Source: Terriglobia bacterium
Lineage (GTDB): Bacteria; Acidobacteriota; Terriglobia; Terriglobales; Acidobacteriaceae
Assembly (NCBI GenBank): GCA_020073015.1
Contig: JAIQFZ010000022.1
Span: 1-64,000, forward strand
DNA length: 64,000 nucleotides
Reading direction: 5' to 3'
Shown: in pieces, positions 35,262 through 42,642 of the stretch
Position numbering within the stretch: position 1 is the stretch's first letter
How the letters are laid out: every line of letters begins with the position of its first letter
The notes under the pieces: generated by a model
Told to the model about the DNA's origin: nothing
The model's input: the letters and a program-made list of their open reading frames with translations, nothing else
Databases searched by the model: none
Position numbers and translations under genes: made by a program

Positions 35262-36029
35262 ATGGCCGCCGACGCCCAGCCCGAGACTTCAAAGATCGGA
35301 GCCGTCATCTACCTTTCCTCCAACCGTCCTTTGCACGTTCCGGACTTTCTCAGCGAATTCCATCGACACTGGCCCCAGGGACTGCTGGAGAAAACCGGCA
35401 AGGAGCTTCACCGCGCCTTCTTCCGAGCGGGCCAATCCAACTTCGCTCTCGAACTGCATCACGCGCCTGTTCCGCAACCCATCACCGATTCAGTCGTCCA
35501 TTCGACGCTGCACTGGCCAACCGCCGGCGCGACGCTTGCTCTTCACCCAGCCCACCTGGTGGTCGCCGGCTCCGTGGAACGTGGTGGCTTCCTCACGCTG
35601 GCCTGCGATCTCACCCGGGCTATCGCCGCTCTTGCTTCCGTTACCGACGCGCTGGCCGTTTGCTGGCTCAACGGGTCCGCCCTGAACCCGGCTAAGAAAT
35701 TCACCGCGACCGCCCGCGAAATGTTTGATACCGGACTCTACCCGCTCACACTGTGGGTCGCGGCGCGTTTCGACACCGAAGCCGGCGCTCTCCAAACCAA
35801 AGGCATGGCGCAGTTTGAAGCGCCTGAGATCTACTTGGCTCGGCAACCCGATCCCGCGCCGTTGATGGTCGAATACCTGTTCCAGGTCGCACAGTACGTT
35901 TTGACTTCGCATCACCAGATCAAGGACGGCGAGAAGATGGACAGCCCCCACGGCACGATGAGAATCAAGTCGACCAGCGGCGGCGACCGGGGAAGGAAAG
36001 TCCTGATCCTCGAACCCACCCACCGCTGA
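35262..36029 (+). CDS. DUF4261-like protein of unknown function
   Basis: This 255-residue cytoplasmic-looking protein has the phrases GLYPLTLWVAARF and LQTKGMAQFEAPEIYL, which resemble the DUF4261 domain. The domain identification is from memory and moderately sure. No catalytic residues are known. The gene stands alone with a 230-base upstream spacer after the terminator. Confidence 0.65.
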   Translation: MAADAQPETSKIGAVIYLSSNRPLHVPDFLSEFHRHWPQGLLEKTGKELHRAFFRAGQSNFALELHHAPVPQPITDSVVHSTLHWPTAGATLALHPAHLVVAGSVERGGFLTLACDLTRAIAALASVTDALAVCWLNGSALNPAKKFTATAREMFDTGLYPLTLWVAARFDTEAGALQTKGMAQFEAPEIYLARQPDPAPLMVEYLFQVAQYVLTSHHQIKDGEKMDSPHGTMRIKSTSGGDRGRKVLILEPTHR

Positions 36030-36144
36030 AACGAGAAGGGAAGAGCCCAAGTTTAGCCCGTACCGCCACGCTTCGAGAACTTGTCCGCGGTCTAGCGCCT
36101 GAGGCGGGCCGCCGCGATTTGTGTCCATCCGCTGGACTTCGTGA

Positions 36145-36167
36145 ATGTACCGTGGTACATTGGTACC
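36145..36167. promoter_or_regulatory. Tandem GGTAC boxes in front of an RHH-like gene
   Basis: Three GGTAC half-sites lie at 36145-36151 (inverted), 36154-36160 and 36162-36167. TGGTAC repeats at an 8-base interval (36153, 36161) and ATGTACC/GGTACAT is a perfect inverted pair with a two-base centre. Eight-base spacing is typical of ribbon-helix-helix operators. Confidence 0.5.
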
Positions 36168-36329
36168 ATGATCGACGAATCCAAGCTGCTCATTGAACGC
36201 GTCCAGACCGGCGTCCGCATGGAAAAGCGCATCCTGAAAGTCCTGAAAGGATTCGCCGAATACCACGACATGTCGCTCGGCGACCTGCTGGAAGGCATCG
36301 TGCTCCACGCCTTCGACGCCACCACCTGA
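36168..36329 (+). CDS. Small ribbon-helix-helix-like protein
   Basis: The 53-residue product (start MIDESKLLIERVQTG) has an RHH-like pattern: a short strand (VRMEKRIL), a helix (KVLKGFAEYHDM), a turn and a second helix (SLGDLLEGIVLHAF). A GTG nine codons upstream (36141) is an alternative start. Neither start has a clear Shine-Dalgarno, and the space is occupied by GGTAC boxes, so autoregulation is possible. I infer DNA binding from fold only. Confidence 0.65.
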   Translation: MIDESKLLIERVQTGVRMEKRILKVLKGFAEYHDMSLGDLLEGIVLHAFDATT

Positions 36330-36378
36330 CCGAAATCAAGCGGCGCTCGAGCAAAAAGACTGCCTCGGAGAAGAAAAG

Positions 36379-36738
36379 ATGACACAAGACCGTTTACCTG
36401 CGGCGTTGCGCATCCTGCAGTGGACGCTGGGTCTGGTGATCCTGGCGGAGTCGGCACGTTTCGCGTACTCCCCAGGAGCCGCACACGCGTTCGCCAGAAC
36501 CGGGCTGCCCGACTTCGTTCGCCTTGCCCTGGCGTGGGCAGAGATCGGCGCTGCCATTCTGTTCCTCGTCCCGCGCGCCACGGTAGCTGGCGGATGGTTT
36601 CTGATCGTCGTGCTCGCCGTAGCGATTGTCCTCCATCTTCTGCACGGATGGCTCGACGTAGGAGCGCTGGTGGTTTATGCGGCGGCGACGTGGGCGGTCA
36701 TGGCGGGGAAGTCAGCGAACGCAGAGAAGCGAACATGA
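36379..36738 (+). CDS. DoxX/MauE-like small membrane protein
   Basis: This 119-residue protein has four hydrophobic helices and the DoxX-like TGLPDFVRLALAWAEIGAAILFLVP loop-helix. Members take part in redox or thiol systems, but here the role is unknown. Its last four bases overlap the next gene (ATGA), so the two are translationally coupled. Confidence 0.75.
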   Translation: MTQDRLPAALRILQWTLGLVILAESARFAYSPGAAHAFARTGLPDFVRLALAWAEIGAAILFLVPRATVAGGWFLIVVLAVAIVLHLLHGWLDVGALVVYAAATWAVMAGKSANAEKRT

Positions 36739-37127
36739 CGGGCGATGAACTGATCAGACAATTCGAATGCGGCGCTACTCCTGCTGACACTTTCCATCAC
36801 GCCGACCACGTCCGGGTGGCGTTTGAGTACCTATGTCAGTACACCGTCCTCGAAGCCCTGGAGAAATTTTCCGCCGTCTTGAAGCGCTTTGCCCTCTCCA
36901 AAGGCAAACCGAATCTCTACCACGAGAGCATTACCTGGGCCTACCTGTTTCTGATACGCGAGCGCATCGCCCGTGCCGGCCGCACCCAGACCTGGGAAGA
37001 ATTCGCCGAGCGCAACCCCGACCTGCTGGTCTGGAGAGGCGGGTTGCTGGCAACCCTCTATCGCCAGGAGACGCTCGACTCCGAACTGGCCCGCCACACC
37101 TTCATCCTCCCCGATCAGGGCCGGTGA
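36735..37127 (+). CDS. Conserved hypothetical protein with HHxDH motif
   Basis: This 130-residue all-helical protein carries FHHADHVRVAFEYL near the N-terminus and LYHESITWAYLFLI in the middle. The histidines and the acidic residues are spaced like a metal site, but I know of no function. The ATG at 36735 overlaps the stop of the DoxX-like gene. The next gene (nuoA) begins 124 bases later, so this pair may lead the nuo transcript. Confidence 0.75.
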   Translation: MTGDELIRQFECGATPADTFHHADHVRVAFEYLCQYTVLEALEKFSAVLKRFALSKGKPNLYHESITWAYLFLIRERIARAGRTQTWEEFAERNPDLLVWRGGLLATLYRQETLDSELARHTFILPDQGR

Positions 37128-37141
37128 TTTCGGATTTCCTT

Positions 37142-37171
37142 AGACCTGCGACCTGCCACCTGAGACATGGG
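37142..37171. repeat. Word repeat, ACCTG(C/T)GACCTG type
   Basis: Three degenerate 8-mers (GACCTGC, GACCTGCC, ACCTGAGACATG) lie between the HHxDH gene and nuoA, same word class as at 53184. No inverted partner is present. Confidence 0.5.
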
Positions 37172-37250
37172 ATGTTTACTCCTCCTTGAAGCGCGAGCGC
37201 TTCGGCGGTAGTATTCGTCTTTCGCCTGCACAGCGATTTTTCGAGGACTC

Positions 37251-37607
37251 ATGCCGCAGAACTACGTTCCTATTTTTATCTTTCTCGCGGTGGTCGGCAT
37301 CCTGATTCCGGTCACGCTGGTTGTGGCGAGGATCGTGCGCACGCAGAATCCCCACCGTACGAAGCTCATGCCCTACGAGTGCGGCATCGATCCCTACGAC
37401 AGCGCCCGCGGCCGCTACACCGTTCGTTACTACATCATTGCTATTTTGTTCGTGGTGTTCGATGTCGAAACCATTTTCCTGTTTCCCTGGGCGGTGAAGT
37501 TCAAGGCGCTCGGCATGTTCGGACTGGTCGAGATGCTGGTTTTTCTGGGCATCCTGGTGGTGGGGTACATATGGATCTGGAAGAAGGGCGCGCTGGAGTG
37601 GGTGTAA
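37251..37607 (+). CDS. nuoA: NADH:quinone oxidoreductase subunit A
   Basis: This 118-residue membrane subunit of complex I has three helices and the diagnostic motifs YECGIDPYDSARGRYTVRYYIIAILFVVFDVE. Length is normal. It is the first nuo gene of the operon. The 37-base overlap of the next gene with its 3' end is unusual. The expected nuoB neighbour is absent. Confidence 0.97.
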   Translation: MPQNYVPIFIFLAVVGILIPVTLVVARIVRTQNPHRTKLMPYECGIDPYDSARGRYTVRYYIIAILFVVFDVETIFLFPWAVKFKALGMFGLVEMLVFLGILVVGYIWIWKKGALEWV

Positions 37608-37930
37608 CCTCGGCGGGTCCCAATCCGGCTGTTCCCGATGAAACCTTCAGTGCGAGCCGTTGGACGAAAGGGAACCTGTGGTTCCCGACGCGCATCGTGG
37701 TCAGCCCGCTGCGTGTGAGCCGGGTGAAGCGGCGTCTGTTCGGCAGCAACGAAGAAAGCATTTCGATTTCCCAAGTAGCCTCGGTGAAGATTTCGACGGG
37801 AGTCTTTTGGTCTGACATTCTGATTGAGTCCACGGGAGGCACCGATCCGATCACCAGTCACGGCCATCGCAAAGCCGACGCGTTGCGCATCCGCGACCTG
37901 GTGGAAGGCTTTCAGGCAGCCCGGCGCTAG
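37571..37930 (+). CDS. PH-like domain protein in the nuoB position
   Basis: This 119-residue frame starts inside nuoA (ATG 37571, or GTG 37598) and ends 180 bases before nuoC. Residues from about 33 on (NLWFPTRIVVSPLRVSRVKRRLFGSNEESISISQVASVKI) resemble bacterial PH (bPH) domains: a beta-rich run with a conserved SGVFW-like turn. It has no cysteine ligands and cannot be NuoB. The role in the operon is unknown. Stop codons break the other frames, so this one is probably real. Confidence 0.6.
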   Translation: MDLEEGRAGVGVTSAGPNPAVPDETFSASRWTKGNLWFPTRIVVSPLRVSRVKRRLFGSNEESISISQVASVKISTGVFWSDILIESTGGTDPITSHGHRKADALRIRDLVEGFQAARR

Positions 37931-38110
37931 GGTAAACGGCACTGGTCAAAGTGATGACGGTCGTTGTGATGACGGTCATTGACGGTGAAGGGAACCAACT
38001 GTTAGAAGTGATGGTCTCCCAATCGCTCCGCGGCTATCGCGGTACAAGAAACCGGCCTTCGCAAGCGGAAGCCGGCGAAGAAACTGGCAAGGAAAGTTGG
38101 CCCAGGAAAG

Positions 38111-38788
38111 ATGGCCGAGGAAACCAAAACGCCTGCACCACCACCGCCACCGGAAGGTGAGAAGAAGCCGGTGGCGGAGAAAGCAACTCCTCCCGCGCAG
38201 GCCGCCGCACCTGCCGCTCCGAAAACGCCTACCGCTCCCGCTTCCGCTCCACCCAAGCCCGCGGCTCCCGCGAAGCCTGCCGGTCCCGTGCCGGTACCGT
38301 GGTCTTCGCCGATGGTTGAGAAATACAAGCGTCAGTACGGATCGGGCCTCGATGCGCAAACGTACCTGGGGCAGAACTACTTCAGCGTCGACCGGTCGCT
38401 CATTCCGGACATTCTGCGCCTGTTGCGCGACGAGGAGCAGTTCGACTACTGCGTCGACATCACTGCCGTTCACTATCCGAAGCGCGAAAAGCAATTCGAT
38501 GTTGTGTGGATTCTCTATTCATTTCCGCGTAATGAGCGCGTGCGGGTGAAAACACAAATTGCCGACGGCGAGTCATTGCCTTCTGCCGTTCCCATCTGGG
38601 CGACCGCGAACTGGCTGGAACGCGAAGTCTTCGACATGTTCGGCATCAAGTTCGACGGCCATCCGGACCTGAAGCGCATCCTGCTGCCCGATGGATGGAA
38701 GGGTTTCCCGTTGCGCAAAGACTACGGCATCCTCCAGCAAGATCAGGAGTGGGTGCAGATCAACCTGGGGATCGAGAGCGGACAATGA
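38111..38788 (+). CDS. nuoC: NADH:quinone oxidoreductase subunit C, with Ala/Pro-rich N-terminal tail
   Basis: This 225-residue hydrophilic subunit is homologous to the 30-kDa subunit. Residues 64-222 contain the family motifs FDYCVDITAVHYPKREKQFDVV, WATANWLEREVFDMFGI and LPDGWKGFPLRKDYG. Residues 1-63 are a low-complexity Ala/Pro/Lys tail, longer than in standard NuoC. Its stop overlaps an uncharacterised ORF by four bases. Confidence 0.95.
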   Translation: MAEETKTPAPPPPPEGEKKPVAEKATPPAQAAAPAAPKTPTAPASAPPKPAAPAKPAGPVPVPWSSPMVEKYKRQYGSGLDAQTYLGQNYFSVDRSLIPDILRLLRDEEQFDYCVDITAVHYPKREKQFDVVWILYSFPRNERVRVKTQIADGESLPSAVPIWATANWLEREVFDMFGIKFDGHPDLKRILLPDGWKGFPLRKDYGILQQDQEWVQINLGIESGQ

Positions 38789-39162
38789 GGGTGCGAACCA
38801 GAGCTGTGTTGGTTGTGAATTTCTGGGCGATGTGCCTGCCTTGCGCTCAGCCCCAGAGTATGGAAGCTGTCGCATCTCGGGGCGACGTTGCACCACGGGG
38901 ATGCGTTTTCATGAAAGAGGTAAATCTATTCTCGAAGATTAGTGCGCCCGAGGAATTCAGTCGGACCCCGAAGATCTTGCCGGCAACCGCGAAGTTCGAG
39001 AACCCTTTTGGGACTCCGGTGACAGGATCTTTAGTCCCGGAGGGCGCCCGTTCATCCGGGGCTTCTTTGTTTAAGAAAGTATTCCACTGTGCAGCCGAGA
39101 TCTCGCCGTGCGTCCTGATCTGTGGAACGATACGTGGAATTGGAACACCAAGTAATCAATGA
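38785..39162 (+). CDS. Unknown 125-residue protein wedged between nuoC and nuoD
   Basis: The frame begins with an ATG overlapping the nuoC stop (ATGA) and ends with a TGA overlapping the nuoD ATG, so it fills the 370-base gap exactly with a coupled gene at both ends. It has a signal-like N-terminus ([20 protein letters not shown]), 6 cysteines and no recognisable domain. Its third-position base composition is lower in G+C than its neighbours, suggesting acquisition or a young gene. Coupling is the main evidence that it is translated. Confidence 0.5.
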   Translation: MRVRTRAVLVVNFWAMCLPCAQPQSMEAVASRGDVAPRGCVFMKEVNLFSKISAPEEFSRTPKILPATAKFENPFGTPVTGSLVPEGARSSGASLFKKVFHCAAEISPCVLICGTIRGIGTPSNQ

Positions 39163-40310
39163 CCGATCCGCGCTCACTGTCGCCGCTCGACCTCGAGACT
39201 TGCGAGAAGCCGTATCTCGATTCGAACGAACTCATTATCAACATGGGGCCGCAGCATCCGGCGACGCATGGCGTGCTGCGCGTCATCCTGAAGCTCGATG
39301 GCGAAAAAGTTCTGGGCACCGAGTGTGTGATCGGGTACCTGCATCGCGGGGTCGAGAAGATCGCCGAGAACCGCACTTACACGATGTTCAATCCATACGT
39401 GGACCGCATGGACTACGTGGCTGCGGTTTCCAACGGGCTGGGCTACTGCCAGGCGGTCGAGAAGCTACTGAATGTGGAAGCGCCGCCGCGCGCGAACTAC
39501 ATTCGCGTCATCCTGACCGAACTGAACCGCATTGCCAGCCACCAGCTCTGGCTGGGCACGCACGCGCTCGATATCGGCGCGATGACGCCGCTCTTCTATA
39601 CCTTCCGGGATCGCGAGGAGATTCTCAAGATTTTCGAAAAGTATTGTGGCGCGCGCCTGACTACGCATGCGTTCCGCATCGGCGGGTGCCAATACGAGAC
39701 CTACGCCGGTTTCGAAAAAGACGTCAAGAACTTCCTGGCCTTCTTCCCTCCAAAGATTGTCGAGTACGAAGCTCTGCTGACTGGCAATCGCATCTGGCTG
39801 GAGCGCACAAAGAAGGTCGGCGTGATTTCCGCCGCCGATGCCATCGCGCTGGGCGTGACGGGGCCTGTGCTGCGCGCCAGCGGCGTGAAGTGGGATATCC
39901 GCAAGGCGCAGCCCTATGCTAACTATGCTGACTTCGACTTTGAAATTCCCACCGGCGAGAACGGCGACACGTTCGACCGATACATGGTGCGCATGGTCGA
40001 GATGCGGCAATCGCTGCGCATCATCGAGCAGGCCGTCAACGGCATTCCTGAAGGCCCGATCATGGCCAAAGTGCCGAAGGTGATCAAGCCTGCGGTCGGC
40101 GAGATCTATCACTCGATCGAGGCGCCCAAGGGTGAACTTGGATATTTCATCGTGAGTGACGGCTCAACCCAGCCCTACCGCTTGCGCGTGCGCCCACCCT
40201 CGTTCGTCAATCTGCAGGCGCTCGACATCATGGTTCGCGGCATGCTGGTCGCCGACGTGGTCGCCGTCATTGGCACGCTCGACATCGTGCTCGGTGAGGT
40301 GGACCGCTGA
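39159..40310 (+). CDS. nuoD: NADH:quinone oxidoreductase subunit D
   Basis: This 383-residue 49-kDa-type subunit forms the quinone site with NuoB and NuoH. It has the motifs [41 protein letters not shown] and a C-terminal [33 protein letters not shown] end typical of the family. Length is normal and the ATG at 39159 matches the family start. Its stop shares a base with nuoH. Confidence 0.97.
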   Translation: MTDPRSLSPLDLETCEKPYLDSNELIINMGPQHPATHGVLRVILKLDGEKVLGTECVIGYLHRGVEKIAENRTYTMFNPYVDRMDYVAAVSNGLGYCQAVEKLLNVEAPPRANYIRVILTELNRIASHQLWLGTHALDIGAMTPLFYTFRDREEILKIFEKYCGARLTTHAFRIGGCQYETYAGFEKDVKNFLAFFPPKIVEYEALLTGNRIWLERTKKVGVISAADAIALGVTGPVLRASGVKWDIRKAQPYANYADFDFEIPTGENGDTFDRYMVRMVEMRQSLRIIEQAVNGIPEGPIMAKVPKVIKPAVGEIYHSIEAPKGELGYFIVSDGSTQPYRLRVRPPSFVNLQALDIMVRGMLVADVVAVIGTLDIVLGEVDR

Positions 40311-41602
40311 TGCTGACTTCCTTCATGTCGTATCTGGGCAGCCAGTTCAGTCCGGGAGTGGCGGGCAATCAGCTCTGGGCCCTGATCTACATTCTCATTA
40401 TTTTTGCGGGCGTATCGGTCGCCGTGATCGCGATGAACTGGCTGGAGCGCAAGGCGCTGGCACATTTCCAGGTGCGGTTGGGGCCGATGCGCGTGGGCCC
40501 GCACGGATTGCTGCAGCCCATCGCCGATGCGCTCAAACTGCTGCTGAAGGAAGACATCATCCCCGCCGAAGCCGACCAGGTCGTCTTCTGGGTCGCGCCG
40601 CTGATCGGACTGCTGGCCGCCTTCACCGTCTACACGGTCGTACCCTTCGGGCCCTCGCAGGCGGTCAGCGACATGAACATTGGCATCCTGTTCATGCTCG
40701 GTGTGTCATCGCTCGGCGTGCTCGGCATTGTGACGGCCGGATGGGCGTCGAACTCGCACTACCCGTTGATCGGCGCGCTGCGTTCGAGCGCCCAGATGGT
40801 TTCGTATGAAGTCGCCATGGGACTGGCGGTGGTCTCGGCGATCCTGATGACGAGCCTCAACGAGAGCGGCACGGGAACGCTAAGCATGATCGGCATCGTG
40901 CAAGCGCAGCAGCAGCAAGGCATCTGGTTCATCTTCAAGTTCTTTCCGCTCGGCCTGATTGCGTTCGTGATCTTCGCCATCGCGATGGTGGCGGAAACGA
41001 ACCGGGCACCCTTCGACCTGGCCGAGGCCGAGTCGGAACTGACCGCTGGATTTCACACCGAGTACAGCGGCCTGCGCTGGTCGCTGTTCATGCTGGCCGA
41101 ATACGCGGCGATGATCGCCGTCTCGTCGATCGCCGTAACGCTCTGGCTGGGCGGATGGATGCATCCATTTCCGAACCTGCTGAGCGCGCCGGCATGGGAG
41201 TTCATCTTCTCCCTGTTCCCGGCGCTCACCTTCGGAGGCCTTGCGGCGATCGCCTTTCTAGGCGCAGCGCGCATGCCCGGACATTCGTTCTTCAAGATTC
41301 AACGCGCCGGCCTCGCTGTGTTTGCGGCTCTACTGGGGGTGCTTGCCCTGCTCCTGCTCGTCGTTGCGATTGCCGGACGCCATGCCGACACCAGCATCGC
41401 CGCCCGCTTCCGCGAAGGCATCGACTACGTGTACTGGTTCGTGCTGAAAGTGGCGGTCTTCATGTATCTGTTCATCTGGTATCGCGCGACGTGGCCGCGC
41501 TACCGTTTCGACCAGCTGATGAAAGTTGGGTGGAAAGTGATGCTGCCGATCTCACTCGGTGTGCTGATCGTGACCGCGATCGTGGGGGTGCTCGTTAAAT
41601 GA
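40310..41602 (+). CDS. nuoH: NADH:quinone oxidoreductase subunit H
   Basis: This 430-residue membrane subunit helps form the quinone channel. Conserved blocks are ERKALAHFQVRLGPMRVGPHGLLQPIADALKLL, the AEAESELTAGFHTEYSGLRW loop and the HADTSI-type end. It is about 80-100 residues longer than typical NuoH, with an inserted loop near residues 180-210 (NESGTGTLSMIGIVQAQQQQ) and a longer C-terminal part. It overlaps nuoJ by four bases, so nuoI is cleanly absent. Confidence 0.95.
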   Translation: MLTSFMSYLGSQFSPGVAGNQLWALIYILIIFAGVSVAVIAMNWLERKALAHFQVRLGPMRVGPHGLLQPIADALKLLLKEDIIPAEADQVVFWVAPLIGLLAAFTVYTVVPFGPSQAVSDMNIGILFMLGVSSLGVLGIVTAGWASNSHYPLIGALRSSAQMVSYEVAMGLAVVSAILMTSLNESGTGTLSMIGIVQAQQQQGIWFIFKFFPLGLIAFVIFAIAMVAETNRAPFDLAEAESELTAGFHTEYSGLRWSLFMLAEYAAMIAVSSIAVTLWLGGWMHPFPNLLSAPAWEFIFSLFPALTFGGLAAIAFLGAARMPGHSFFKIQRAGLAVFAALLGVLALLLLVVAIAGRHADTSIAARFREGIDYVYWFVLKVAVFMYLFIWYRATWPRYRFDQLMKVGWKVMLPISLGVLIVTAIVGVLVK

Positions 41603-42150
41603 CCCCGGAAATGACTCCCGTCGCGACGCCATTCTTCTTTTATCTGCTGTCGGGCTTGGCCATCATTGGCGGCGTGCTGGTGATCACGCGCCGCAACGCC
41701 GTGCATTCCGCGCTCGCGCTGATCGTGACGCTGCTGGCCGTTTCCGGACTCTACCTGATGCTTTACGCGCCCTTCGTCGCCGGCGTGCAAATCATCGTCT
41801 ACGCCGGCGGCATCATGGTGTTGTTCCTGTTCGTGATCATGCTGGTGAACATCGAGCGCACGGTGAAAGAGCGCCAGTTCAACCGCATCTGGCCCGCCGG
41901 AGTGCTGGCCGCGGCGGCGCTGCTGGGATTGTTCGTTTCGGTGTACGTGAAGGGCAAGACGCTGCTTAGCGATCCCGTGACCGGCAAGCCCCTGTGGCCG
42001 GATCCCACGATATCGCTGCCAGACTCGTCGAACACGCAACAGATTGGTGTGATGCTGTACGGCAATTACATGTTCGCCTTCGAAATCGCGTCGTTGCTGT
42101 TGCTGGTCGCGATCCTGGGGGCGGTGATTATGGCGAAGAAGAGAATCTGA
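41599..42150 (+). CDS. nuoJ: NADH:quinone oxidoreductase subunit J
   Basis: This 183-residue membrane subunit has five helices. Motifs are NAVHSALALIVTLLAVSGLYLML and the GGIMVLFLFVIMLVN block. The end reads LLLVAILGAVIMAKKR, standard for NuoJ. It is coupled to nuoH. The next gene, nuoK, starts 48 bases after its stop, the space being filled by a word repeat. Confidence 0.96.
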   Translation: MTPEMTPVATPFFFYLLSGLAIIGGVLVITRRNAVHSALALIVTLLAVSGLYLMLYAPFVAGVQIIVYAGGIMVLFLFVIMLVNIERTVKERQFNRIWPAGVLAAAALLGLFVSVYVKGKTLLSDPVTGKPLWPDPTISLPDSSNTQQIGVMLYGNYMFAFEIASLLLLVAILGAVIMAKKRI

Positions 42151-42153
42151 AAC

Positions 42154-42192
42154 CCGCTACTGGCTACTAGCTAGTAGCCAGCAGCCAGAAGC
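42154..42192. repeat. Word repeat, CTAGCTACTAGC type, perfect palindrome
   Basis: The core 42161-42180, TGGCTACTAGCTAGTAGCCA, is a perfect 20-base palindrome. The flank continues CCAGCAGCCAGAAGC. It ends seven bases before the nuoK start. Confidence 0.85.
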
Positions 42193-42198
42193 TGAACT

Positions 42199-42507
42199 AT
42201 GGCAGAGATCACCACGCTTCACTATCTCGTCGTCGCGGCGGCACTGTTTGTGCTGGGCGTGATCGGTGTGCTTACGCGGCGCAATGTCGTGATCGTGCTG
42301 ATGTCGATTGAGCTGATCCTAAACGCGGTGAACCTGAACCTGGTGGCGTTCTCGCGCATGTGGGGGAACTTGCATGGGCAGGTGTTCTCGGTCTTCATCG
42401 TGGTCGACGCCGCCGCCGAGGCTGCGGTCGGCCTCGGCATTCTGATCGCCTTCTTCCGGAATAAGGAGACGATCAATGTGGATGAGATCGATTTGTTGAA
42501 GTGGTGA
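42199..42507 (+). CDS. nuoK: NADH:quinone oxidoreductase subunit K
   Basis: This 102-residue three-helix membrane subunit has the [15 protein letters not shown] and [19 protein letters not shown] motifs, including the conserved glutamates of the proton path. No good ribosome-binding site exists because a word repeat abuts the start codon; translation may depend on coupling or on the repeat. Confidence 0.96.
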   Translation: MAEITTLHYLVVAAALFVLGVIGVLTRRNVVIVLMSIELILNAVNLNLVAFSRMWGNLHGQVFSVFIVVDAAAEAAVGLGILIAFFRNKETINVDEIDLLKW

Positions 42508-42508
42508 G

Positions 42509-42641
42509 GAAGTCGCGAGTGGCGAGAAGCGAGTCGCGAGTGAAGTGCTTCTAGCTACTAGCTTCTGGCTGCTAGCAACCATGGGCGAACAGGGAATGGC
42601 AAATAGCGAATCGCGAACTACGAACTACGAGTTGCAAACTA
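42509..42641. repeat. Word-repeat cluster between nuoK and nuoL
   Basis: Three word types follow one another: GTCGCGAGTGGCGAGAAGC (42512-42543), CTAGCTACTAGCTTCTGGC (42550-42577) and AGCGAATCGCGAACTACGAA (42604-42640). The third ends two bases before the nuoL start. No gene is apparent. Confidence 0.8.
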
Positions 42642-42642
42642 C

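Noticed and set aside
42154-42641. CRISPR array among the word repeats
   Set aside because: Units are 7-12 bases, degenerate and without unique spacers of constant length; no cas gene is present.
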